Source: an uncultured Collinsella sp. (GTDB lineage: Bacteria; Actinomycetota; Coriobacteriia; Coriobacteriales; Coriobacteriaceae). Taken from it: a DNA stretch of 12,905 nt. The stretch is taken from positions 1 through 12,905 of the forward strand of contig URVK01000022.1 in NCBI GenBank assembly GCA_900551305.1. Reading direction: 5' to 3'. Under the pieces are notes generated by a model. It did no database searches, was not told the DNA's origin, and saw only the letters and a program-made list of their open reading frames with translations. Shown here one piece after another: positions 6,397 through 12,905 of this stretch (positions are counted from its first letter, which is position 1; each line of letters begins with the position of its first letter). A program made the position numbers and the translations under genes.

Positions 6397-7341
6397 ATGG
6401 ACAATTCCAACGCAAGCCAGCAGATCGCTTTGTACGAGGACCCCGACCACGCAGTCCACCTTGACGTGCGCGTCGACGGCGATACGGTCTGGCTAACCCA
6501 GCAGCAGATGGCGACGTTGTTCGGGCGCGGAGTGCCGACTATCTCCAAGCACATTCATTCCGCAGCAAAGGAAGAGCTTGCCGGAATTCGAACTATTTCA
6601 TTTTTTGAAATAGTTCGCTTAGAGGGAACAAGAACGGTCAAACGTCATGTCGAGCACTACAACCTCGACATGATCATCTCGGTTGGCTACCGCGTGAAGT
6701 CTCAGCAGGGCGTGTACTTCCGCCGGTGGGCAAATGGCGTGCTCAAGCAGCATCTACTCCAGGGATACTCCATCAACCAAAAGAGACTCGAGGCGCTCGG
6801 AACGGTCTTCAAGGTCCTCGAGAGGTCGAGTACTCCGGAACTCTCCGGTGCGGCAGAAATTCTACAGAAGTACCTTCCGAGCCTGACTCTGCTCGATGAA
6901 TACGACACGGGAAGGATGAAGGCGCCCCAGGGCAACGAGCCCAACTGGGAGCTCGGTTACACCGAAGCCCTCGAAGTCGTCCGCAGCCTACCGTTCTACT
7001 CGTCGTCCACCCTGTTCGGACGAGAGCGGGACAACCAGTTCGCCGGAATCATCAGCGCCCTCTATCAGGGCTTTGGCGACCAAGACCTATATCCCTCCGT
7101 TCAAGCAAAGGCCGCCAACCTTCTCTACCTCGTAGTGAAGGACCATCCATTCTTGGATGGCAACAAGCGCTCTGCAGCGGCGCTCTTCATTCACTTCCTC
7201 GACAAGAACGGGATACTGCGCAACGGCGAAAGACTCCGCGTGGAGGGCAACGCGCTCGCGGCCATGACGCTCATGATTGCCCTCTCTGACCCAAGCGAGA
7301 AGGACTCCATGGTTACGCTGGTGGAGAATTTCATCGCGTAG
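6397..7341 (+). CDS. RhuM-family protein fused to a Doc/Fic domain
   Basis: This 314-residue protein has two parts. Residues 1-130 match the RhuM (virulence protein) module: VWLTQQQMATLF (31-42) is a helix-turn-helix-like start, and HYNLDMIISVGYRV (87-100) is the family hallmark. Residues 190-314 are a Fic/Doc domain. The LFGRERDNQF stretch (206-215) fits the substrate flap. HPFLDGNKR (250-258) holds the catalytic His250, Asp254 and the Asn-Lys-Arg that bind phosphates. The GNKR form is that of death-on-curing proteins, which modify targets such as translation factors. The ATG at 6397 has AAGGGG about 8 bases upstream. I find no [S/T]xxxE[G/N] inhibitory motif in the protein and no obvious antitoxin gene beside it. 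It is likely a toxin-like defence or stress protein; the modification it makes is not determined here. Confidence 0.85.
   Translation: MDNSNASQQIALYEDPDHAVHLDVRVDGDTVWLTQQQMATLFGRGVPTISKHIHSAAKEELAGIRTISFFEIVRLEGTRTVKRHVEHYNLDMIISVGYRVKSQQGVYFRRWANGVLKQHLLQGYSINQKRLEALGTVFKVLERSSTPELSGAAEILQKYLPSLTLLDEYDTGRMKAPQGNEPNWELGYTEALEVVRSLPFYSSSTLFGRERDNQFAGIISALYQGFGDQDLYPSVQAKAANLLYLVVKDHPFLDGNKRSAAALFIHFLDKNGILRNGERLRVEGNALAAMTLMIALSDPSEKDSMVTLVENFIA
6589..6617. repeat. Perfect inverted repeat inside the RhuM coding sequence
   Basis: CGAACTATTTC (6589-6599) and GAAATAGTTCG (6607-6617) are perfect reverse complements around ATTTTTT. It encodes RTISFFEIVR without adding residues relative to the expected RhuM spacing, so it is not an obvious insertion. 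It could form an mRNA hairpin early in the gene. Confidence 0.6.
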
Positions 7342-7525
7342 CGCCTTCGCCCGAGCACCAGAATCGACGTTCCTTCATATAGCAGATGCAAACGAGGAAA
7401 GAGCCATCAAAGTAAGGCACCGTCATGGCGAGGGAGGTGCCGCAATGAGTCGTTCCATGAAAAGCCATATAAGCCTACAATTGTCATCAGATGTAGGCTT
7501 ATATGGCTTTCGAGGGGAGGTCGGC
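7342..7525 (+). promoter_or_regulatory. AbiE promoter and operator region
   Basis: No gene is evident from 7342 to about 7440. A perfect 19-bp inverted repeat follows: AAAGCCATATAAGCCTACA (7461-7479) and its complement at 7492-7510, with a 12-base spacer. TACAAT at 7476-7481 is a good -10 inside the left arm and core, with a weak -35 TTCCAT (7453-7458) at 17-base spacing. A transcript would start near the spacer, and a protein bound to the palindrome would block it. AbiEi proteins are known to repress their own operons through inverted repeats, so this is the expected operator. Confidence 0.55.
7461..7510. repeat. 19-bp perfect palindrome upstream of abiEi
   Basis: The arms (7461-7479 and 7492-7510) are identical as reverse complements with no mismatch. 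The sequence lies between two similar leader segments, CGAGGGAGGTGCCGCAATG at 7429-7447 and CGAGGGGAGGTCGGCATG at 7511-7528. Each leader has a strong ribosome binding site and an in-frame ATG. Confidence 0.7.
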
Positions 7526-8068
7526 ATGGTGATCACCTACCGGGAGGCGCTGGCTGAACTCGGGAGCAGGTACCGCGTTCGCAAGGCGGTGTCGGAAGGG
7601 ACGCTCCACCCCGTCGGCCGAGGGATGTACTCGACCAACCGGGACGAGGACGCCCTCGCCGTGATCGCGAAGCGCTACCCCGGGGGCATCCTGACCGGGC
7701 AGACCGCGCTCTACGCCCACGGGCTCGTGACCGCGCCCCCCGACCGGATCGACCTGGCCACGAAGCGCGGTGGGACCAAGATACGCGACGCCGCCGTGCG
7801 CCAGCACTTCATCCCGGAGGGATGGCTGGGCGTCGGGAGGTCGACCGTCTCGGTGGACGGGACCGAGCTTGCCGTTTACGACCCCGAGCGCATGCTCCTC
7901 GAGCTCATGCGCTCGCGCAACAAGCTGCCCTACGACCTCTACCGGGAGGCCGTCGCCTCGTTCCGCAGGCGGTCGGAGCGGCTGGACATATACAGGCTGC
8001 AGGACTACGCGGAGGCAATCCCGCACGGCGAGGCACACCTCGAGCGCGCCATGGAGGAGGTATTCTGA
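7526..8068 (+). CDS. abiEi: AbiEi-type antitoxin and autorepressor
   Basis: From ATG 7526 this is a 180-residue protein of the AbiEi family, the antitoxin of type IV AbiE toxin-antitoxin systems. The N-terminal 45 residues (TYREALAELGSRYRVRKAV, then GTLHPVGRGMYS) form the expected winged-helix DNA-binding domain. The middle (ILTGQTALYAHGL) and the later DPERMLLELMRSRNKLPYDLYREA stretch are typical of the C-terminal antitoxin domain. The start is supported by GGGGAGG five bases upstream. A second in-frame ATG at 7445, with GGGAGG seven bases upstream, would add 27 residues encoded largely by the palindrome. I prefer 7526 because the likely promoter lies between the two. The stop overlaps the abiEii start by one base (TGATG), a classic coupled pair. 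The antitoxin appears intact whereas its toxin is broken. Confidence 0.82.
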   Translation: MVITYREALAELGSRYRVRKAVSEGTLHPVGRGMYSTNRDEDALAVIAKRYPGGILTGQTALYAHGLVTAPPDRIDLATKRGGTKIRDAAVRQHFIPEGWLGVGRSTVSVDGTELAVYDPERMLLELMRSRNKLPYDLYREAVASFRRRSERLDIYRLQDYAEAIPHGEAHLERAMEEVF

Positions 8069-8844
8069 TGGACCTGAACGAGATGAGGGCGCGCTACGAG
8101 CGCGAGGAGGGCTACTCCTGCCTCAACGCGACCGCGCGCGTCTGCCAGGACGTGATCCTCTCAAAGCTGGCGGCATCCGGCATGCGCGACCGAGTGACGG
8201 TCAAGGGAGGGGTCCTGATGCGCGCGCTGTCGGGGAGCGGGCGCCGCGCAACCCAGGACATAGACCTCGACTTCGTGCGGTACCCGATGACCGACGCCTC
8301 CATTCGCTCCTTTGTGTCCGCCCTCTCGAACCTCGGCGACGGCGTAACCGTCCGCATCGCCGGCGAGATAGAGGAGCTGTCGCAGCAGGACTACAAGGGC
8401 AGGCGCGTCAACCTCAAGGTCAGCGACGGGCGCAGCACGTTCGACACGAAGTTCGACCTGGGGGTCCACGCGAGCGCTGCGATGGAGCAGGACGAGCTGT
8501 GGTTCGACGTGGCACACCGGCAGGAGGGCGTCTGCCTGCTTGCGAACTCGAAAGAGCAGGTGTTCGCCGAGAAGCTCAAGTCCCTGCTGCGCCACGGCAT
8601 CCGAACGGCCCCGGAAACTCGTTTCATGGAGCGTTTCATGGAAAATCCCCCCCCCAATCTAGCAACGGTTCAGAGTCTACTAGATTGGGGGGGGACGCGA
8701 GCCAAGTCGACAAGGGCAGTTAACCGGCGGCTATTCATGCCTCGATTTAGAACCGCTCGAGAATCTCCGCGGCGTTCTCTCGCAGATAGATATCTAGGTC
8801 CGGCACGGCAAACTGCACGTAGCCCCTCTGCGGAGCTTGAATAA
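8068..8844 (+). pseudogene. abiEii: AbiEii nucleotidyltransferase toxin, C-terminally truncated
   Basis: Residues 1-180 match the AbiEii/AbiGii toxin family, nucleotidyltransferase-like proteins that modify RNA targets. KGGVLMRAL (46-54) and TQDIDLDF (62-69) supply the GG and DxD signature, and EQVFAEKLKSLLR (163-175) is the conserved helix of the family. After HGIRT (176-180, about 8607) the expected KDxYD-type region and C-terminal helical part are absent. The frame instead runs through a tandem repeat and a C9/G8 palindrome into the end of an unrelated minus-strand gene, giving a proline- and arginine-rich tail to 8844. The start ATG 8068 overlaps the antitoxin stop and has GGAGG upstream. 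The protein is probably inactive because the toxin C-terminal half is missing. A residual dominant or regulatory role cannot be excluded. Confidence 0.75.
8621..8694. repeat. Tandem repeat plus C8/G8 palindrome at the abiEii break
   Basis: GTTTCATGGA occurs at 8621-8630 and 8633-8642. It is followed by CCCCCCCCAATCTAG (8648-8662) and its exact complement CTAGATTGGGGGGGG (8680-8694) around a 17-base spacer. One further C precedes the left arm, giving a C9 tract. There is no T-run, so it is not an intrinsic terminator in either direction. It lies exactly where the AbiEii homology stops. Confidence 0.65.
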
Positions 8845-9355
8845 CCTCTCTTTGAAGCAGCTTAGCCCTAATAGAGCTGACCTCATTGGTCTTTTTACCC
8901 ATGCGTTTAGCAATCTCAGATGATTTGGACTGCTGCTTATCCTCGCACATGGCCAAAAGGTATTTGATATCGTTGAGTCCAAGTCCAGAAATCGCGGGCT
9001 CGTGAACAACATCGTGAAAACGAGCCTCTGCCAGCGCAATGCCTTCGGTGACGTCGCCCTCGCTCACAATGGCACTTTTGGCACGATGCAAGTTGGCGCG
9101 TTGCCAAATGGAGTAACCGACCAGTTGCACCAGATAGGCATAGCCCTTAGTGGCCTTAGCGGCTCTCGACAGAAGATCGTCCTCTATGGTCAAACCAGTC
9201 GCGACAAAGCTATCGCCCATAGAGAGCGCTACCTCCACCTGGTTGATAGGCGCCAGATCTTCGGAGAGGGCACGACGCAAGAACGTAAGCGCCTTGCCGT
9301 TAATAAGATCCATAACGCCGGCGGGTAAGCCGGCAAAGGCAAGTGCGATATCTAC
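8747..9355 (-). pseudogene. C-terminal remnant of an AAA-family ATPase
   Basis: The minus-strand frame reads IALAFAGLPAGVMDLING then KALTFLRRALSEDLAPI, the end of an AAA domain. ATKGYAYLVQLVGYSIW forms the lid. A C-terminal winged helix (GLGLNDIKYLLAMCED, SSEIAKRMGKKTNEVSSI, then RGYVQFAVPDLDIYLRE) ends at TAA 8749-8747. Proteins of this kind in Actinobacteria are about twice as long and begin with Walker A and B motifs, which are absent here. The homologous frame extends upstream of the first ATG (9313) to an in-frame TAA at 9358-9356. The 5' half is therefore deleted. If the ATG at 9313 were used, a 188-residue protein without ATP-binding motifs would result. It converges on the broken abiEii, so one event may have damaged both. 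Confidence 0.75.
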
Positions 9356-9358
9356 TTA

Positions 9359-9504
9359 TATCGAATAATATCGAGCTGTATAAGCTTGTATAAACTTATC
9401 GCGGAAGTATCGAGCTTTCATAATATGACTTAGTTAGTAGTCCACCATTGCTTTCTTCCAAGCTCATAGCGAAAGAAAGTTCAGGACTTCCTAAACCCAT
9501 TGCC
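9359..9504. other. AT-rich spacer downstream of the glycosyltransferase
   Basis: This interval holds no recognisable gene. On the minus strand GCTCGATA is directly repeated (around 9409-9416 and 9369-9376), and CGATAT repeats occur around 9360-9380. A 34-residue frame from ATG 9500 to 9396 ends in LLTKSYYESSILPR but has no convincing ribosome binding site or family. I see no intrinsic terminator for the glycosyltransferase operon here. Confidence 0.35.
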
Positions 9505-11991
9505 TTAGACCGAGAAATACTCACTCTCGGCAGATAGGTTTGGCCCCAACCACGGATCGCCATCGAGGAAGAACTCCGGCCAGCGCTGCATGAACAGTGC
9601 CTGCTCTCGCTTCCAGCGGCGCAGCTTTTCCTCGTTGGCCTCTTCCCTGCCGCGCGAGGTAAACTCGTAGTGGTACAGCTCGGCATAGGGCGTAAAGATG
9701 GTACGGTAGCCCGCCTCCCGCACACGGAGGCAAAAGTCCGCGTCGTTAAAGCCGACGGCGAACTCCTCGTTGTAGCCTCCGACCTGCTCAAACACGTCGC
9801 GACGAACCATCTGGCAGGCGCCCGTTACGGCGCTAAAGTTGCCGGGACGTACAGCACGGGCAAGGTATCCCTCGCGCTTTGCCGAGAAGTCCTGGTTGGC
9901 ATGGGCAAGTGCGCCGCGCACGCCAACCAAAATGCCAGCATGCTGCACCAGATGATCGGCAAAATAGAGTTTGGCGCCCACCACGCCCGCATCGGGACGC
10001 ATCAGATAGCCCATCATCTCTTCAATAAAGCCGGGGCTTATGACCTCGGTATCGTTGTTCAACAGCAGCAGATAGTCGCCCTTGGCATGCTCAACGCCAA
10101 AGTTGATGATCTGGGAGTAATTGAACTCGCCCGGCCACCACTCAACGCGCGCCGTGCCCTTGCCACCAGATGCAGCCGCTATGCGCTCCAGAAGGGTTTC
10201 GTAATACGCAAACGTCTCCGGGTCTTCGCTGTTGTTCTCCACCAAGACGATCTCGTAGTTGGCATACGTGGCCTTCTGGGCGATCGACATCACGCAGGCG
10301 TCGAGCGTCTCGACGTGATCCTTGGTGGGAATCACAATGCTCACCAGCGGCGCAGGCTTTGGCAGCGCATAGCGCATACGGTAGACAAACGGCGTCTCGG
10401 TCTCCTCGACCGTTCCGCAAATGCCCAGCGCGTTAAAGTGGCGCTGCAGCGCAAGGCGCCCGGCTTCAATAGCATACGGCTTACTATCGGCAGAACCGTC
10501 GGCGGTCGATCCCGGATGAACGCGCCAGTGATACAGCACATGCGCAACGTGCTCAAAGCGCGCGCCGGCTACAAGGCAGCGAAGCGTCAAGTCGTAGTCC
10601 TGGGCGCCCGCAACGTCTTCTGGGGACAAACCAATGTGATCGATGAGCGCCTTCTCCACCATCAGGAAATGCGTCACGCAGTTATGGCTATAGAGCAGGT
10701 CGACGTTGAGTACGGTCTTAAAGACCGGCTGGCCCCACTCCCCCGTTTTCTGGAACATGTCCTCATCGCAGAACAGGACCTGGGGACGCTCGCCCTCGGC
10801 CGCCTTATTCAGTGCGGAAACATACTGGAATAACGCGTCCGGTTCCAGAATGTCGTCATGGTCCAAGAACGCGACGTAGTCGCCCGTCGCTTGCTCAATA
10901 CCTGCGTTGGTGTTGACCACAATGCCGCCGTTGCCGGGCAGCCCAATGCGACGAACGCGCTCGTCGTTGGCACTTGCCGCAAGATTGGCCACCGCATCCC
11001 ATTCGGGCGAGGCGTCCATGAACAGCAATTCCCAGTTGTCATAGCTCTGGGCTATCACCGAGTCCAGCAGCTCGCGCAGGTAAACCCGATCAGTCTTGTA
11101 ACACGGCACCACAATGCTCACGAGCGGCCTATAGGCAAAGGCCGCCGAAGCGACACGCTGGCACGCCAAATCGCCCGGCTTTGCGCGATGTTGCTCAAAC
11201 CAACGTCGATAAGCTGCGTCATCAGCGCGTGCATCCTTCATGCGGTTCCAGCTGTCGTCGACCATGCCGTTGTACAGGCGACCATCCATGGCGCAAAACC
11301 CGCTCTGGATCTGCTCTGTGGAATCGCTCACAATCGCGACAAAATCTCGTATATCTTGAGGCATCTCAACGCTCAGATACGTTTTATTGACACGGCATCC
11401 ATTCTGCTGCGGCACATCGACCTGCGATTCAAACACATGCACGGTAGCATCGATGGCATTCATATGCGTATCGAAGATCTGAAGCTCAGGCGCGCACTGG
11501 GAGTCTCCCGCCCAGGTAACCTCATAGCGCCACACCGCGCCGGCGTCTGCCGGCAAATAGCGAATGGCATCGATCTCGTAGCGACCGCAGTGTTCACCAC
11601 GCTGCGCATCGCGGATAAGTGCGCACAGCGCAGGCTTTGCTTTGTAGTTAATCTTGGATTCCAGCTTGGCCACGCGGCTATCGAGGCGAATGGAGCCCAA
11701 CCTTTGGCCACCGGATGCAAAAACGACATTCATCGACGAGCCATCCAAAAACGGAAGCACCAAGACGGCGAGCTCGCGCTCGTAATCGGAAACGGAAGGG
11801 CAAAGCGCCAGCACGCGGCCGTGATCGACCGGGAGCACCAGCGACGGCACACAAGAGCCGCTCGTCGTCGCATGGGCAAACGCTTGAGAACCCTCCCGCT
11901 CAATAAGCGCGGCGACATCCTGACCGGCAAAACGAAGCAGCACAAAAAGACGGCCCTGGCTGCGGCAAAGTGCCAAACGCTTGATACTCAT
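9505..11991 (-). CDS. Two-domain GT2 glycosyltransferase, polysaccharide synthesis
   Basis: This 828-residue protein has a roughly 285-residue N-terminal region of unknown fold and then two GT-A family 2 domains. Domain 1 spans about 289-500, with VSIVVPCYK (291-299), FLDHDD (375-380, metal-binding) and AQDYDLTLR (463-471). Domain 2 spans about 549-780, with VSIVIPTKD (550-558), LNNDTE (644-649) and FNDADFCLRV (748-757), the last being typical of rhamnosyltransferase-like enzymes. There are no membrane segments. It probably transfers two sugars, or one sugar repeatedly, onto a lipid-linked cell-surface glycan on the cytoplasmic face. The ATG at 11991 directly follows the TAG of the upstream glycosyltransferase gene, so the two are translated from one mRNA. 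The 3' quarter is duplicated as a broken fragment at 5508-5975. Sugar specificity cannot be read from the sequence. Confidence 0.88.
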   Translation of the reverse strand: MSIKRLALCRSQGRLFVLLRFAGQDVAALIEREGSQAFAHATTSGSCVPSLVLPVDHGRVLALCPSVSDYERELAVLVLPFLDGSSMNVVFASGGQRLGSIRLDSRVAKLESKINYKAKPALCALIRDAQRGEHCGRYEIDAIRYLPADAGAVWRYEVTWAGDSQCAPELQIFDTHMNAIDATVHVFESQVDVPQQNGCRVNKTYLSVEMPQDIRDFVAIVSDSTEQIQSGFCAMDGRLYNGMVDDSWNRMKDARADDAAYRRWFEQHRAKPGDLACQRVASAAFAYRPLVSIVVPCYKTDRVYLRELLDSVIAQSYDNWELLFMDASPEWDAVANLAASANDERVRRIGLPGNGGIVVNTNAGIEQATGDYVAFLDHDDILEPDALFQYVSALNKAAEGERPQVLFCDEDMFQKTGEWGQPVFKTVLNVDLLYSHNCVTHFLMVEKALIDHIGLSPEDVAGAQDYDLTLRCLVAGARFEHVAHVLYHWRVHPGSTADGSADSKPYAIEAGRLALQRHFNALGICGTVEETETPFVYRMRYALPKPAPLVSIVIPTKDHVETLDACVMSIAQKATYANYEIVLVENNSEDPETFAYYETLLERIAAASGGKGTARVEWWPGEFNYSQIINFGVEHAKGDYLLLLNNDTEVISPGFIEEMMGYLMRPDAGVVGAKLYFADHLVQHAGILVGVRGALAHANQDFSAKREGYLARAVRPGNFSAVTGACQMVRRDVFEQVGGYNEEFAVGFNDADFCLRVREAGYRTIFTPYAELYHYEFTSRGREEANEEKLRRWKREQALFMQRWPEFFLDGDPWLGPNLSAESEYFSV

Positions 11992-12905
11992 CTACACTTC
12001 TCGCTTTCCCAGGGCGTTCGCTGCCATGCGTTTGCAGGCGCCCAAGCGCCCAAACCTCAAGACGTCGTAATCGAACATGAGCTTTTTGCACTCACGGGCA
12101 TTGGGGGCCTTGCTGGTAAGCGCTGCACGCACCATAGCAGCAACAGAAGGAGCGCATTGTGCGAGCGCAGCATCGCTGCCCACGGCAGAACCGGAAAGGG
12201 CCGCGGCGACGGCAGCAAACACCTTGCCGCAGTCCGAGCCCAGCAACCTGAGCGCATCGTACAGCACCAGATCGCAGAGGAAGTACGCCAGGTCATCGGC
12301 ATGCTGAGCATCGAGACCGTCGCGCTGCCAGTCAGCCAGCACCGCGGAGTAAATCTTCACGTGCTCCAGCAGGCGCGTCTCGTCGTCATAGCGCATGGTG
12401 TCCATGAGCGAGCCCTTGCGCGCCACGCGGTAGTCATACAGCTTGTTCGAGATAAGCGCGGTCTTGTGCGAACGACCGTACACGGCAAAATCGAAGACCT
12501 GGTCTTCGCCATACTTAACGGTTTCGTCGAACACGATCCCGTTGCCCAGCAAAAACTCACGCTTGCAGGCGGTGCGCCATGCAAAGGGGCGAGATGCCTC
12601 CTTAAACAGCAGGTCGGTGCTATAGCCCGCAAATGACACATCGCGTGGGCTCAGCACATAGTTAAGCCACGGATACCCCGCCTCCAGCGGATACGGGTTC
12701 GCGCCAAAGGTCAAAACGTCGCAGTCCTCGCGCTCAAAGACATCGACGATCACGCGGCATGCATCGGGCGTAAATCGGTCGTCGGAATCCAAGAACGCGA
12801 CGATAGGCGCCGTGGACGCGGCGATGCCTGCATTACGTGCACTCGACAGGCCGCCATTCTCCTTATCGACCAGCGTAAAGCGCGCGTCCTTTTCGCAATA
12901 GGCCG
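11992..12905 (-). CDS. GT2 glycosyltransferase, N-terminus beyond window
   Basis: The frame enters from the right edge with no start codon in view. It carries ENGGLSSARNAGI and FLDSDDRF, the conserved middle motifs of GT2 enzymes acting on surface glycans (the DSDD aspartates bind the metal and nucleotide-sugar). The C-terminal part includes KYGEDQVFDFAVYG, where the ED pair fits the catalytic-base position, and a helical tail ending in LGACKRMAANALGKREV. About 303 residues are visible. The stop TAG (11994-11992) abuts the ATG of the next glycosyltransferase with no gap, indicating a tightly packed operon for polysaccharide or teichoic-acid-like glycan assembly. An internal TTG at 12792 is not a start, since family motifs continue upstream of it. 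Confidence 0.85.
   Translation of the reverse strand, partial: AYCEKDARFTLVDKENGGLSSARNAGIAASTAPIVAFLDSDDRFTPDACRVIVDVFEREDCDVLTFGANPYPLEAGYPWLNYVLSPRDVSFAGYSTDLLFKEASRPFAWRTACKREFLLGNGIVFDETVKYGEDQVFDFAVYGRSHKTALISNKLYDYRVARKGSLMDTMRYDDETRLLEHVKIYSAVLADWQRDGLDAQHADDLAYFLCDLVLYDALRLLGSDCGKVFAAVAAALSGSAVGSDAALAQCAPSVAAMVRAALTSKAPNARECKKLMFDYDVLRFGRLGACKRMAANALGKREV

Noticed and set aside
8648..8694. C8/G8 palindrome as an intrinsic terminator
   Set aside because: No T-run follows on either strand and the spacer is 17 bases, so classical termination is unlikely.
7770..8844. Plus-strand frames 7770-8723 and 7822-8067 across the AbiE genes
   Set aside because: They are Arg/Pro/Gly-rich shadows of abiEi and abiEii. 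Only the part of the second frame from 8068 onwards is real.
10858..12636. Long plus-strand open frame of 592 codons
   Set aside because: It is antisense to two glycosyltransferase genes that carry clear GT2 motifs; the translation shows no domain and is a GC-codon shadow. The same applies to the plus-strand frame at 9670-10833.
1..12905. tRNA gene or attachment site marking island integration
   Set aside because: I found no cloverleaf-like sequence or duplicated att core, and no integrase gene.

Overview
The window looks like an accessory region in a gut Coriobacteriia genome, probably Collinsella or a close relative. This rests on recognised protein styles: the multidomain GT2 glycosyltransferases, the IS3-type transposase, the RhuM-Doc protein and the AbiE proteins. 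No rRNA or tRNA gene supports it, so the genus is an inference. The density of broken genes, gene fragments and palindromes marks it as a defence and mobile-element island inserted next to a cell-surface polysaccharide cluster.

Layout, left to right. Positions 1-554 hold the 5' part of a degraded IS3-family element on the minus strand, running off the left edge. Positions 763-1859 hold a minus-strand pair: a small helix-turn-helix-like protein followed by a cytoplasmic trypsin-like serine peptidase with an intact catalytic triad. A short ORF remnant (about 1913-2156) separates this pair from a plus-strand pair at 2167-5266. That pair is a SIR2-domain NADase and a HerA-type hexameric ATPase, which together match the known SIR2-HerA (Nezha) anti-phage system. 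A good intrinsic terminator follows at 5290-5326.

Positions 5508-5975 hold a frameshifted fragment of a GT2 glycosyltransferase. It repeats the 3' end of the intact glycosyltransferase at 9505-11991 in the same orientation. The direct repeats bracket a second accessory block: a possible 19-residue hydrophobic (toxin-like) peptide, a hairpin-rich stretch, a RhuM-Doc fusion protein, an intact AbiEi antitoxin behind a 19-bp perfect palindrome, an AbiEii nucleotidyltransferase toxin that has lost its C-terminal part, and the C-terminal remnant of an AAA ATPase running towards it.

From 9505 to the right edge lie two minus-strand glycosyltransferase genes that abut stop-to-start. They probably belong to a surface polysaccharide operon that continues beyond the window.

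Functionally, SIR2-HerA would act as an abortive NAD-depleting defence. RhuM-Doc and AbiE are toxin-type modules, the latter broken. The peptidase/HTH pair next to SIR2-HerA is the least described element and the best candidate for something new.
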